Source: Stieleria sp. JC731
GTDB lineage: Bacteria > Planctomycetota > Planctomycetia > Pirellulales > Pirellulaceae
Direction: 5' to 3'
DNA length: 64,000 nt
NCBI RefSeq assembly: GCF_020966635.1
Contig: NZ_JAJKFQ010000011.1
Location: forward strand, 868,001-932,000
In this document: positions 33,432-43,483 of the stretch, piece by piece
Position numbering within the stretch: the first letter of the stretch is position 1
Layout: the number at the start of each line of letters is the position of its first letter
The notes under the pieces: generated by a model
What the model was told of the DNA's origin: nothing
Seen by the model: only the letters and a program-made list of their open reading frames with translations
Databases searched by the model: none
Made by a program: the position numbers and the translations under genes

Positions 33432-35249
33432 GTGAGTGATGGTGTCGAACAATATGTACGTACTTTGGACTCACGACTTGCCGATGCTCTGAGAGTAGCC
33501 TCAGTACCGAGTGACGAGCCATCTCCGCTGTCATCCCGCACTCTCGACGCCGCAGGATCACACGAAACCGCTGAATCGTTTCTGAGCGAACATGAAGACC
33601 GCTGTATCGTGGGGGATGCCGGTATTGGAAAGTCTGTGTTGCTTCAGTCTTACGCTGGCAGACTGATTAGGGAACTTCCGACTCTCAGACGGGTTCCTTT
33701 CTACATCCAAGGGCGTCGGCTTACTGAATTACTCAGCAGAGAACCACGCAGCCTACGGCGATTTCTGTGGGAGACCGCTGGCCGTCAGCTTGACCAAGTA
33801 GAAATTGACAAGCTTCTTCACGAATCAAATGCAACACTGTTTTTGGATGGGTTGGACGAGGCTGCCCCCGGACGTTCCGAGGAGTTGAGGAATCTGCTTC
33901 AAACTTGGCGACTTGAGTGGCCCGAGATTAGATGGATATATGCGACTCGTCCATCGGCGGCAAATCTGTTACCTAGCGAGGTCGCAGTCGCCAACCTAAT
34001 GCACTTCGATGATGAAGCAATCCGTTCATACCTTGTACAGCGGTTCCCTCAAGAGATTGCGGGAAGAGCTTGGATAGCAATTTCTAGCCACGCCGATTTA
34101 AGAGCTTTTGCGAGCAATCCGATCCTTCTCAACATGATCGGGCACATCTTCGATCAGCAAGGTCACCTGCCAACGACATGGGCTGACATCTGTGCCACCA
34201 GCGTCGATATTTTGTTGCGACAATGGGACAAGCAGCGGGGCGTTGAGTTCGCCTCGTCGCAGCGGGAAGTTCGTGTGTTGCTGTCTGACCTTGCCCTGTG
34301 GATGACGACGAATGAGCAAAACAGTTGTCGTCTTCAGGATTGGAGCAAGAGCGTTATTGCATCAGGAAGCTATGAAGACCTTCGACCATTCCTAGAACTT
34401 GCGGAACGCTCTGGTGTAGTCACGCATAGCAGCACTGATTCGGTACAGTTCGTTCATGCGAGCATCCAAGAGTATCTCGCCGCTATAGCGCTGACGGACC
34501 GCCCGATTCATCAAGCGGCTGGCATTGCATCGGAGTTTCATTTGGTTGAGACGCTGGCTGCTGTTACACCTAACGCCGACGAATTGGTGACTGAGTTTGT
34601 CAACGACGGGAAGTTTACTGAGGCAATCTCCGTCGCTACCAAATCTCAAAATGGCGAAACAAAGCATCGACTCTTGCAGGAGATCGCAGAGAGAATGGGG
34701 CTGGCGGGAACGATACCGCCAATGATCACAGGATCCAGTTTCGGTGACGGGGTGCCTTGGAATCGGCTCAAGGAACTGTGGAAAAAATGTGACACTGCCG
34801 AATCGAAACACGAAAAGGGACTTGCGCTTGAGGACTTCTCTGAGACCTTTTTCGGATTGGTGTTCCAAGTCGTCGAGAAACGGCTCGCAACTGACGCTGG
34901 TGAAGTCGATTTATTGTGCGAGCACAAGCAGTTAGACGCATTTTGGATTCGTTGGCAGTCCGATGTCTTTGTGGAATGCAAGAATCAGATTGACCGAAGC
35001 CCTGTGTCGGACGTCAATACCTTTCTTGGGAAGTGCGCCACCTGTCGTTCAAAACTCTCTTTCTTCGTTAGCCGAAGTGGCTTTACGTCAGTGGCGACAA
35101 CGGCCCTTGGCAGGTCTTGGGGCAACCGTGACTTACCTGATACGGTCTGGATCGGTGGCAACGACATCGAGCGGTTGCTCGACGAGCAGTCTGACCCAGA
35201 GGACTTCCTAAAAATCATGTGCCGACGATCAAACTACGGACGAGGGTGA
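33432..35249 (+). CDS. NACHT NTPase with C-terminal Mrr-like nuclease
   Basis: 605 aa from GTG 33432. Walker A GDAGIGKS (61-68), Walker B LFLDGLDEA (136-144), and a helical C-terminal part of the STAND core to about 420. Residues about 460-600 form a PD-(D/E)XK fold: EVDLL (Asp493) and VECKN (Glu515, Lys517), with a preceding ALEDFSETFF helix. STAND NTPases of this type sense phage proteins and activate a fused effector; here the effector would be DNA cleavage. Confidence 0.85.
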   Translation: MSDGVEQYVRTLDSRLADALRVASVPSDEPSPLSSRTLDAAGSHETAESFLSEHEDRCIVGDAGIGKSVLLQSYAGRLIRELPTLRRVPFYIQGRRLTELLSREPRSLRRFLWETAGRQLDQVEIDKLLHESNATLFLDGLDEAAPGRSEELRNLLQTWRLEWPEIRWIYATRPSAANLLPSEVAVANLMHFDDEAIRSYLVQRFPQEIAGRAWIAISSHADLRAFASNPILLNMIGHIFDQQGHLPTTWADICATSVDILLRQWDKQRGVEFASSQREVRVLLSDLALWMTTNEQNSCRLQDWSKSVIASGSYEDLRPFLELAERSGVVTHSSTDSVQFVHASIQEYLAAIALTDRPIHQAAGIASEFHLVETLAAVTPNADELVTEFVNDGKFTEAISVATKSQNGETKHRLLQEIAERMGLAGTIPPMITGSSFGDGVPWNRLKELWKKCDTAESKHEKGLALEDFSETFFGLVFQVVEKRLATDAGEVDLLCEHKQLDAFWIRWQSDVFVECKNQIDRSPVSDVNTFLGKCATCRSKLSFFVSRSGFTSVATTALGRSWGNRDLPDTVWIGGNDIERLLDEQSDPEDFLKIMCRRSNYGRG

Positions 35250-35274
35250 ACATGTCACAATTAAGAATCCAAAC

Positions 35275-35805
35275 ATGCTAAGCAAGATTGCAAAACTACT
35301 GCTCGTCGCAAGCTCGCTCGCTCCCGTACTGGCAGCTTTCGCTGTTCGAGAGATCGCAAGCGGAAAACCGGTCGATTCAACATGGCCGCTGCTGCTGGTC
35401 ACCGTGGCGTTGCCCGTAATCTGCTTTCTCGTGATCCATTACGCAAAAAACAATCTTGAGCGACAGTCGCTTCATGTCAAGAAGATCAAAAGCACGGACA
35501 AAGAAGTGCTTGCCTACTTAATTGCTTACCTGCTGCCCTTGTTGGCAACGGATGTTGTTGACTTCCGTGATAACACGCTAACGACGGTATTCATCTTTGG
35601 GATGATCTTTCTCGCCATCTATCACAGCAACGCATTCCACTTCAATCCGCTTCTTGGATTCGTAGGTTTCCACTTCTACGAGGTTGTTTGCGACGACGAC
35701 ATGACGTACCTGCTGGTGACGAATCGAATTATCCGAAAGCAGTCCGGTGAAAGTACCGTCGTTCAACTTTCCGATTACATTTTCTTCGAGCTTGGGCACG
35801 AATAA
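35275..35805 (+). CDS. kwaA: KwaA-like membrane protein (Kiwa system)
   Basis: 176 aa with four predicted membrane spans (about 5-25, 38-58, 78-97, 100-122), then a cytoplasmic tail ending LLVTNRIIRKQSGESTVVQLSDYIF. Size and topology fit KwaA, which senses membrane disturbance on phage attachment. The stop overlaps the KwaB start (TAATG). 25 nt separate it from the upstream NACHT gene. Confidence 0.75.
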   Translation: MLSKIAKLLLVASSLAPVLAAFAVREIASGKPVDSTWPLLLVTVALPVICFLVIHYAKNNLERQSLHVKKIKSTDKEVLAYLIAYLLPLLATDVVDFRDNTLTTVFIFGMIFLAIYHSNAFHFNPLLGFVGFHFYEVVCDDDMTYLLVTNRIIRKQSGESTVVQLSDYIFFELGHE

Positions 35806-36665
35806 TGGCAATGCACTTCTTTGTCGTCGTCGGTCATACCGTGAAACGTATGCGTGTAGACAACACTACGCAGAATACTCTCATAGAGATGTTCTCGGAG
35901 CAGTACGACCAGCTTCTCGAAAACAGAACACGGGTTGCCTTTGACGGAAGCTACAACATTGACGAGACAGAAGTTTATGAGCTTTCCAAATTCGACATCG
36001 ACGCATCGATGATCGATGCGGTTAAACAGCCTCAGAGTCCCGACGACTTCAACCTCAAGACGGACGAGCATATCAAAGCGATCTTCGCTGGCGACTATGA
36101 CCGCAAGGCCAATATGCCGACGATCTACTTTCAAAGCTTCAATAAAGGCCGTTTACTGAAGAAGGGGTTCACGTTGCTTGGCGACGGCAACACGCTCAAA
36201 GAAAACAAGAAGGCGGGGATCACGCTCGACACTAAGCTGGCGGGCGCAGTCGTGGACGGAAAGCTCCTGTTCCGCAATTACCGAACCATGAACAGCATTG
36301 TTGACATCAGCAAGTTTTACAACGAAGCAACAAACGAGCAAATTGACCAAGTGTTGGAGCATGACCGCTTACTTGTCGAAGACGCCGACGCTGTTCGGGG
36401 CCACGTCAATTCATGGATGAGACGAAGATTCACTGCAATTTTGCAATCAGGCGTTCTCGACACAGTGACACCAAGAAAAATCTCAGGAAGAGCGAAAAAG
36501 TATGGGCTGGAAGTGAACACCAAGAAAGTGGACGACAAAGACGCAATAGTTTTTCCGACCGATAAAAAGCAAATCAAGAGTTTGCTTACATTCCTGAATG
36601 AAGGCTACTTTGAAGGCGAGTTGACCGGCACTCTGTTCCAAACGAACTCACAACGTAAGGTCTAG
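35805..36665 (+). CDS. kwaB: KwaB-like DUF4868 protein (Kiwa system)
   Basis: 286 aa. A DUF4868-like region covers roughly 90-230, with IYFQSFNKGRLLKKGFTLL, GKLLFRNYRTMNSIVDISKFY and a helical C-terminal part. KwaB binds DNA and works with KwaA to stop late phage transcription and replication (known from published Kiwa work). It is translationally coupled to kwaA by TAATG. Identification rests on pattern, size and the partner gene. Confidence 0.75.
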   Translation: MAMHFFVVVGHTVKRMRVDNTTQNTLIEMFSEQYDQLLENRTRVAFDGSYNIDETEVYELSKFDIDASMIDAVKQPQSPDDFNLKTDEHIKAIFAGDYDRKANMPTIYFQSFNKGRLLKKGFTLLGDGNTLKENKKAGITLDTKLAGAVVDGKLLFRNYRTMNSIVDISKFYNEATNEQIDQVLEHDRLLVEDADAVRGHVNSWMRRRFTAILQSGVLDTVTPRKISGRAKKYGLEVNTKKVDDKDAIVFPTDKKQIKSLLTFLNEGYFEGELTGTLFQTNSQRKV

Positions 36666-36712
36666 TTTGCGAATGTCGCTTGTGACGTATTTATCATTGG
36701 AGCAAACAAAGC

Positions 36713-39016
36713 ATGGCCGACCACTCTGAGACATCCAAAGCGTTCGAGAGATGGGTTCACGGACTACTCGATCTAGCAGGGATCTCCGTGCAATCCGAAG
36801 TTCAGGTCGGGCACAAGAAAGTTGATTTACTGTGCAAAGAACAACGCATTGGTGACACACTCACGTTTGCTGTTGAATGCAAAGACTATTCGGCCAACCT
36901 TTCCAAGGCCGACGTGATTCAGATCGTCGCCGACTACCAGCCATTGCTCGACACGGACCAAATTCGGGAAGTGTTGATCGTAACACGTATTGGGCTTTCG
37001 CCCAACGCCGAGGCCATGGTTGGGTCATCACGAACACTACGCCATGTCACCGCCTCTGCCCTTCAAAACCAAATCGTGGATTTTCGAGCATATTTGCAAG
37101 GAGCTAAAGCAGCGTTTTCTGAGCGAGGGCTATCCTCATACTTCACCCATATGTTTCACAAAGTTGACCGACCTGAATATCGTTGGACATATCAGAACTT
37201 TCTGTACTACGCTAACGAGATCGGCCCGCCCGGAACGCTTGAGGCGGAAATACTTGACTGGATTGGCGGTAACTCTCTGAAGTTTGAGGACCAATCACCC
37301 ATTGCAATTATCGCATCGTATGGGATGGGTAAGACAACCTTTGCAAAGAGGATTGCTTTCATCTTAAGTGAGCGTGCAGTAGCGGACAGCAACTTTCGAA
37401 CGCCGATCTTGTTGCGGCTTGGAGACATATCGAATGAACAATCGCTAGAGGGGTTGCTTGGGAAGGCGTTTACTGCACACGCCGCTGTGCCCAATTACTC
37501 GTTTCACCGATTCATGGAACTGAACCGCATGGGGCGATTTGTGGTAATCCTTGATGGCTTCGACGAGATGAAACACACGCTTTCATGGGACTCGTTTTGC
37601 TACAACTTTAAGCAGCTAAACCGACTCGTGGACGGCGATAGCAAGGTCTTGCTCCTTGGCAGGCCGACTGCTTTTCTTGATGAAGCGGAGTTCAGTCATG
37701 CGTTGAAAGGTATCAGGACAGTAAAAGGTCAGAATGTACGAGACCCCGAATGGCCGTCATACAAAATTGTTGAGTTGCTCCCGTTTTCCCCAGATCAGAT
37801 ACGAGCCTTTCTACATCGTTTTTTCGAATACAAGAAGTCAACATTCGATTCGAAGAGCGACCAATGGAAATTCACTAGGGCCAGCGACAAAGTGGGAACA
37901 CTAACGGATAAGCGACTACTTGACATAGCGAAGCGACCTGTCCAATTACAAATGCTCGCAGAGGTTCTGCCAGAGTGGAAAGGTGCCACTGATTCACTTA
38001 CCGTGTGCCTCCTTTATTCCATTTTCATTGACATGATTCTCGAACGTGAGCAAGACAAAGAAGCTAGGAGATACTACTCGCTTGCGGAACGCCGCAAGTT
38101 CATGGCGGAACTTGCATTCTGGCTTTGGACTCAGAAGCGTGAGATGGGATTTCAGTCTGGTGAAGTGCCCCAAGAGATCCTAGATACCTATTTGAAATCT
38201 GGCGACGATGTGGAGTCTGTCCGCCGAGACCTCCTGACCGCATGTATTCTTGAAAGAAAACGGGAAGGCACTTTCTTCTTTCCGCACCGCTCCTTGCAAG
38301 AGTATCTCGTTGCAGAGTCGATAGTCGAAAGTCTTAGCAGTTCAGGCACTCACAAAGCAGATGAGTTAAGCAAATTCAACGAGGTGATGACGTCAGAGGT
38401 TGGCGACTTCATTCAAGGGATGATCGGCATTGCAGATTTGGCGAAATGGCATAGACATATCGCATCATACCGAGGTCAACTTAGTACATCATTTGCGAAG
38501 GTCTGGTCAGGAGGCGATGACAATAGTTCGTTTGTGTCCAAACAGTGCGAAGATTCGGATGTTCCGTGGTATCCGCTCTTCGCCACGTTGGGGTGCATAG
38601 CTTCTGATTGGTCACTGCATAAAGATCTGGGAGAAATTGGTGTTCAAAAAATCCAAGACACGGAAGATAACAGCTATGCGTTACTTTGGCTTTTTTGCCT
38701 CTATTTGCTGTCGAACGCAAAAGAAAAGCACGGCATGTTTTCTGATGGGTTGAAGCACTACGCTAGGCGAGATTTGCCTCATGAGGATAGGACTAAGCTG
38801 AGTTCAAAGCTTGCCTTTGAAAAGAAACGCAATGGTTTGAACGTCACTGGTTTGCCACCATTCTTCTGCCGGAACCTGCGTGATTATTGCATGATCAAAG
38901 AGTGGGTTGCGGGCGAGACTCTTCAGCCACACCATGTGAATCTAGCTCCACGAGTTATTCTAAGTGCCAATGACTGGACTGAAACTTACTCGCTGCTTGC
39001 GATTGACGAAGATTAG
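36713..39016 (+). CDS. Mrr-like nuclease-NACHT NTPase
   Basis: 767 aa. The N-terminal PD-(D/E)XK domain (1-125) has KVDLL (Asp38) and VECKD (Glu55, Lys57). Walker A is SYGMGKTT (ending near 209) and Walker B is VVILDGFDE (277-285), followed by a long helical sensor region to 767. Domain order is the reverse of the 33432-35249 protein. With Kiwa between them, the two NACHT nucleases frame the locus. Expected role: recognise a phage component and cleave DNA. Confidence 0.85.
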   Translation: MADHSETSKAFERWVHGLLDLAGISVQSEVQVGHKKVDLLCKEQRIGDTLTFAVECKDYSANLSKADVIQIVADYQPLLDTDQIREVLIVTRIGLSPNAEAMVGSSRTLRHVTASALQNQIVDFRAYLQGAKAAFSERGLSSYFTHMFHKVDRPEYRWTYQNFLYYANEIGPPGTLEAEILDWIGGNSLKFEDQSPIAIIASYGMGKTTFAKRIAFILSERAVADSNFRTPILLRLGDISNEQSLEGLLGKAFTAHAAVPNYSFHRFMELNRMGRFVVILDGFDEMKHTLSWDSFCYNFKQLNRLVDGDSKVLLLGRPTAFLDEAEFSHALKGIRTVKGQNVRDPEWPSYKIVELLPFSPDQIRAFLHRFFEYKKSTFDSKSDQWKFTRASDKVGTLTDKRLLDIAKRPVQLQMLAEVLPEWKGATDSLTVCLLYSIFIDMILEREQDKEARRYYSLAERRKFMAELAFWLWTQKREMGFQSGEVPQEILDTYLKSGDDVESVRRDLLTACILERKREGTFFFPHRSLQEYLVAESIVESLSSSGTHKADELSKFNEVMTSEVGDFIQGMIGIADLAKWHRHIASYRGQLSTSFAKVWSGGDDNSSFVSKQCEDSDVPWYPLFATLGCIASDWSLHKDLGEIGVQKIQDTEDNSYALLWLFCLYLLSNAKEKHGMFSDGLKHYARRDLPHEDRTKLSSKLAFEKKRNGLNVTGLPPFFCRNLRDYCMIKEWVAGETLQPHHVNLAPRVILSANDWTETYSLLAIDED

Positions 39017-39227
39017 AGAATGGAAATCCAGCGGCCCGAACTGAATTCGTGTGCTTCCCAAAAGCGTCACCAGTTTTAAGCAGGTAGCTTCTCATGTGTT
39101 CGTTTTGACCAAACTTGGCGACGTTCCCCTCGGTGATGAGGCGGCGAGCTTTGGCCTTCCACACGGAAGCACAAGAACTCAAAGATCTCGCCGTCTGAGC
39201 ATCGTTGTCATAGTGTTTGAAGATCAA
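39017..39227 (-). pseudogene. Remnant of a NADAR (YbiA-like) gene
   Basis: Minus-strand frame with KAKARRLITEGNVAKFGQNE and MRSYLLKTGDA, matching the helix-plus-LL-TGD core of NADAR domains (ADP-ribose-related hydrolases). The start region is missing and the end runs out of pattern after a likely frameshift. It is a fragment on the antisense strand just after the NACHT gene. The rest of the gap to 39288 shows nothing else. Confidence 0.45.
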
Positions 39228-39288
39228 GCATGTCCCTGCCTTCGAGGTTGGAGGTTCCGTCAGGACATGATTTTAACGCAATAGGTTC

Positions 39289-40152
39289 ATGTGGAAATTA
39301 GTTGGATGGAGTCTTGCTCTCCTCGTACTTGTCGGTTGCGAGGCAACGGCTACGTCGGTCCCTGATGTCGAGCAACCAACCTCGGTCGATCCGATTACCG
39401 ACAGCAAAACAATTTCCATTCTCGCTTGGAATGTCGAATCAGACGGCAACGACCCCAGCGTGATCGCTGAGCAACTGAACGCATTCAACGGCTACGACAT
39501 ATTCTGCCTTCAAGAAGTGCGTGCAGAGAACTTTGATCGCTACACTGCCGCCCTTGGCCGTCAATTCCAATCGATCAATGGCCGAACTGGACGAAGCGAC
39601 CGGCTTCAGATCAGTTTTGATTCAGAGCGGTTTGAACTGCTCGAAACAAAGGAGCTGATGGAACACCGAGACTTTATCCTCAACAACGGCACTCATCGAT
39701 CTCCGTTGTACGTTCGACTGCAAGACAGAGTTACTGGCATCCAGTTCATCGTCATGACGAACCACCTTGCCCGTGGCAATGCAGAGCTCAGGAAGCAGCA
39801 AGCGATTGGTCTGAGAGAGTGGGGTCGGGATCAAAACGTCGGCGTGATCAATATCGGCGATTTCAACATGGATTATGATTTTGCAACCGAGCGTGGAAAC
39901 AGTGCATTCCTAGAGATCTTCAGAGACAACATCTTCTCTTGGGCGAAGCCGGTTGAGTTCATCGATACAAACTGGGCTGACAGAGATGGAGATGGCAAGG
40001 ACAACTATCCTGACTCCATGTTGGACTTCGCATTCGTGCCTGGTCCTGCGAAGGACCGGAATCCTGTCTGTCGTGTGATTGTTCGTGATGGTGATTTTTC
40101 CGATGATGATTCGACCAGTGATCATCGACCGATTGAATTGAAGCTCCAATGA
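39289..40152 (+). CDS. EEP-family nuclease/phosphatase lipoprotein
   Basis: 287 aa with a lipoprotein signal (lipobox LVLVGC near residue 20). The endonuclease/exonuclease/phosphatase fold shows LAWNVESDG (Asn), FCLQEVRAE (Glu), MTNHLARGN (His), NIGDFNMDY (Asp, Asn) and STSDHRPIE (His). All metal and catalytic residues are visible. Export suggests action outside the cytoplasm. The stop overlaps the next gene (ATGA). Confidence 0.85.
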   Translation: MWKLVGWSLALLVLVGCEATATSVPDVEQPTSVDPITDSKTISILAWNVESDGNDPSVIAEQLNAFNGYDIFCLQEVRAENFDRYTAALGRQFQSINGRTGRSDRLQISFDSERFELLETKELMEHRDFILNNGTHRSPLYVRLQDRVTGIQFIVMTNHLARGNAELRKQQAIGLREWGRDQNVGVINIGDFNMDYDFATERGNSAFLEIFRDNIFSWAKPVEFIDTNWADRDGDGKDNYPDSMLDFAFVPGPAKDRNPVCRVIVRDGDFSDDDSTSDHRPIELKLQ

Positions 40153-41864
40153 ATCCTTTTAAGTCAAACTTCCCAACCCTTTGCGAACTCCTTCAGGGAT
40201 CGAGTTTTGACGGCGACATCGAAGCAGCGAAAGAGTTAGAGCAGAACGACTTACGGCAAGCCATAGACGATGGTTTGTATAGCCTGAACGAATTGATGAG
40301 CTTTCTTTATGGCGCAGTCTTCACAGATTGGTGGATCGGAGAAGCGAGGGAGTTTGAAAAGAACCTGAGTACAGTGGTATCGGAGCTTGGTATGGACATG
40401 GCACGCAGTGCCTTCAAGAAACAGCTACTCGTCGAGTCAGCAATGAAGTCAGGCGACGCTGACAAGAATCGTAAAAGTGCCAGAGATCAACTTGAGGACG
40501 TTCGTTATGAAGTTGCTGTAACAGCAAGGGTCTGCGAAGTGTTGGACAAAGGTTCGATTGAACTTGAGTGCCCAATTCGTGACATGACGAAAGCTGAAGC
40601 TGACTGGAAGAATTCGGACATCTTCGGAGAGTTCAAGGGCCAGCCGGTGCGCATTGAAGTGACCGTGCTACACGAAGAAATGCCGCCATCTATCAGTCTC
40701 GAAGTCGATAAGATTATCAAAGATGCAAACGTCGATATAGACTTTGTCGTGACGCTGGGGTTGGCAGCGTCCACGCAGGAACAGGCAGAGAGAGCGAAAG
40801 CAATTATTGAACTATTGTACGAACATCACAAAGAAACCGATGGGGACAATGCGCAAATCGATGGCGTGGACTTCGAGTGGGATAGGAACTCTTATCGAAG
40901 CGTGTCAAAGACTTCACCAATAGAGAGCATATATTTCGGTGAACATTCAGGTTTCCCCGACTTGGGGCCAATCCATGAAATTACTCATTCGTGCATCGTT
41001 CGGAATCTCACGCCTGACTATGTATTAGAGGATTATCCGAGTCCTCCGGGTGTCGTCACGTCGGCGGATCTTCCCGACGCACCAGATGATATTCCTGTCA
41101 GCAGCAAGATTCGCACGGCGGTTGAGCGCAAGTTGAGCCAGTGTGAAAGCGGTGTAATCAACATCGTTGCTTTTGGCGTTCCATCACCAATCCATGATGT
41201 AGACCTTAAAAATGCTCTTCTAGGAACTGCAATGGCCGCAGTTCCTTACTGGACCGACAGTCGCAGAGTTCGTCATAGCGGAGATCCGGTGCCAATGCGT
41301 GCTCCTAAGTCGCCATTCGTACCTGCGGAACGTCTTGCTTCGGACGATGATCGGGAGCAGTTTGTGGAGGCATTCAGCATATTGTCTGCCGTTTGGCAGA
41401 TTCGATTGGGCAGCGCTTGCGTGAGCAGAATTATTCATAACCCGAATGCGGTGAAGCCAGTCCCAGACGGCCTGTCTCAATCGGTTTCTGACGAACCTCT
41501 GTCATCAACCTCACAAGAAGCAGCAATTGACTTGTCCCGTAAGCTGAACGAGCCAAGTAGCATCAACGAAGAGCCTGAGTGGAGACATCTTGCACAGAAC
41601 TTTGTTGGCGTGTGCGGATCAATTGGGAAAGCCAGATCTGTTCTTGATCAATTGGCCTTATCGGGCATGGAGATGTCGCAACTGAATACGAGGGTTGATG
41701 CCCTTTTCACGGAAGGCCCAAAAGGTGAAAAGCCCGGTACATTTACCATGACCGATGAAGAAGCGGCCATGTACTTCGTGCTTGATTGTGGCGGTTATGA
41801 ACAAGCCACCGAATGTCTTGATGCACATACGGCGGAACCCCCGAACGGCGAATCAGGTAAATGA
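40149..41864 (+). CDS. Unknown 571-aa protein in an EEP-linked operon
   Basis: No family recognised. An N-terminal helical region (1-110) precedes a segment VRYEVAVTARVCEVL...SDIFGEFKGQPVRIEVTVLHE. That arrangement (helix, Asp, then a strand with E-V-T) is reminiscent of a PD-(D/E)XK-like nuclease but lacks a clear E-x-K. The C-terminal half contains NIVAFGVPSPIHDVDL. It overlaps both neighbours by 4 nt (ATGA), so the three genes form one coupled unit. Confidence 0.6.
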   Translation: MNPFKSNFPTLCELLQGSSFDGDIEAAKELEQNDLRQAIDDGLYSLNELMSFLYGAVFTDWWIGEAREFEKNLSTVVSELGMDMARSAFKKQLLVESAMKSGDADKNRKSARDQLEDVRYEVAVTARVCEVLDKGSIELECPIRDMTKAEADWKNSDIFGEFKGQPVRIEVTVLHEEMPPSISLEVDKIIKDANVDIDFVVTLGLAASTQEQAERAKAIIELLYEHHKETDGDNAQIDGVDFEWDRNSYRSVSKTSPIESIYFGEHSGFPDLGPIHEITHSCIVRNLTPDYVLEDYPSPPGVVTSADLPDAPDDIPVSSKIRTAVERKLSQCESGVINIVAFGVPSPIHDVDLKNALLGTAMAAVPYWTDSRRVRHSGDPVPMRAPKSPFVPAERLASDDDREQFVEAFSILSAVWQIRLGSACVSRIIHNPNAVKPVPDGLSQSVSDEPLSSTSQEAAIDLSRKLNEPSSINEEPEWRHLAQNFVGVCGSIGKARSVLDQLALSGMEMSQLNTRVDALFTEGPKGEKPGTFTMTDEEAAMYFVLDCGGYEQATECLDAHTAEPPNGESGK

Positions 41865-42415
41865 CCATCTTGATCGCCCACAAGAGATCGAAACCTAACA
41901 ACCTTCGCAAGAAGCATAGTGAAGATATCGAGATCATGGATGTCACCTCGATGGCTGATGAGCCTTGGGTCCACTTCTCTCCATTCTGGCCTCATGGAAA
42001 CATCCCGGTTCCGTTTTCAGATGGTGTCGTCGCCACTTGTGTTGAAGGAATCTGGCAAGCACTCAAAGTCTTCGAAACTGAGGATGTCGATGATTCGAAA
42101 CTTCATGTGACGAACATGAAGGGACTCAAGCGGACGATTCGTCGCTTTGGAAGCGTCCGTGGTCACAGGAAGGGAATCCACGGCAAGGAACTGCTGCCGT
42201 ATCGTGAAGCCCGTGAATTGATCTACTTGCCCGTTTACAAATGGATGTTGGCGCACTGTGTCCAAGATGAACTTCAGCAACTTCGGGGTATCGCTTCACA
42301 GAACACTGTTGTCCTTCTGGACTACACGACCAACGGCGACTTGGACAATCTAAGAACGCCATTGTCACATGCGGCCCTCGTGAAGCAATATTTGGACGAT
42401 GATTGGCCGGTGTGA
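41861..42415 (+). CDS. Conserved unknown protein (HFSPFWPHGNIPVP motif)
   Basis: 184 aa. A diagnostic segment WVHFSPFWPHGNIPVPFSDG is followed by VATCVEGIWQALKVF, and LPYREARELIYLPVYKWML comes later. I recall a DUF with this SPFYPHG...VEGIWQ pattern but not its function. Last gene of the three-gene ATGA-coupled unit. Predicted cytoplasmic. Confidence 0.65.
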   Translation: MTILIAHKRSKPNNLRKKHSEDIEIMDVTSMADEPWVHFSPFWPHGNIPVPFSDGVVATCVEGIWQALKVFETEDVDDSKLHVTNMKGLKRTIRRFGSVRGHRKGIHGKELLPYREARELIYLPVYKWMLAHCVQDELQQLRGIASQNTVVLLDYTTNGDLDNLRTPLSHAALVKQYLDDDWPV

Positions 42416-42422
42416 CGAACGG

Positions 42423-43483
42423 TCATGCCACCAATAGTTCTCTCCAAGCCGGTCCCAAATGCAGAAACACAGAGTCGTTCACCCAGACCTGACCATTGGA
42501 CTCCTCAACTTGCTCGTAGGCCCATTCGGTGATTCGCAGCGATGCCGATGAGTCCGATGGCAATCCAGCGTCAGAAAGCCGTTCTGCCATTTCCTCTGAA
42601 TGAGTTCGATTCCGATCAGCCCACGACTGCAAATGTTGTTCTGCGGCGAGGTAGTCGGATTTCGCATTGTTGCAGCGAGGATGAGCCAACACGAAGTTGT
42701 GCCCAGATCGGCCGGATAGCGTGACCAAGGGATGACGTGGTCCACGTCCATGCTTCGCTGCAAATCCTTGTGGCAGTAAAAGCACTGCCGTTCCTGAACA
42801 TCAATCAGGATGTTCTTGTAGGCTTCGAGCGAAGATCGCTCCTGATCGAACAGGAACGTCCCGAGATCGGTCAGGTTGCCAAGGTCGTTGGCGTTGAGCT
42901 TCTGGACGAACCGAACCCACGCACCCTGAATCAAATCTCTCATCAGGCCGTAGAAGGCACGGAAGCAAAAGGCCACACCGGGCTTCAGCGTGATCGTCTT
43001 CGTCGTCGCATCCAAGTTGTCGTACAGGAAATCAAGTCGCTCGCTGCCGACCGTCTGCAATTTCCATAGTGGCATCTCATTCACGACCCGTTTGACGGTT
43101 CCGGAAAGTGATCGCCAAAGATCAGGTGCCGTCAGCTTCAGCCTCGCAAGTGAGCCACCGAAGTCATCTTGAGCTTTGATAATTTTAGAGATAACTGCCG
43201 CCTGTCGTCCTGTGTTCTGTTGAAGAATGAGTCCCGTCGATTGATTGCCAAGTTGAAACGGTCGGCATTGCTGCCAGTACAGTTCAATGAACTTCTCGGC
43301 AATATCACGAACATCCAGATCCAGTGCGCCCCCGGAATCATCACCCTTCAGTACACACAAGTCGGCAATCGCATGAAGCAAGGCAAACTTGTAGGAGGCC
43401 GTGAATTGGCCCTCAACAAGTAGTCGCTGGATGTTGCGAAGGAAACGTACCTGCTCTTCGGGTGTTGGTGTCACCACCGTCAT
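42423..43483 (-). pseudogene. HNH endonuclease-like gene with a one-base deletion
   Basis: The N-terminal 230 residues are unassigned and helical. Then an HNH core CFYCHKDLQRSMDVDHVIPWSRYPADLG breaks. The matching frame resumes with HNFVLAHPRCNNAKSDYL and runs to the stop at 42423. Missing one C near 42700 (GATCTGGG-CACAAC) explains it. Restored length is about 352 aa. Zinc Cys pair, DH, N and H are all present across the join. It is either a recent inactivation or a sequencing error. Its start overlaps the HIT gene (ATGA). Confidence 0.75.
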
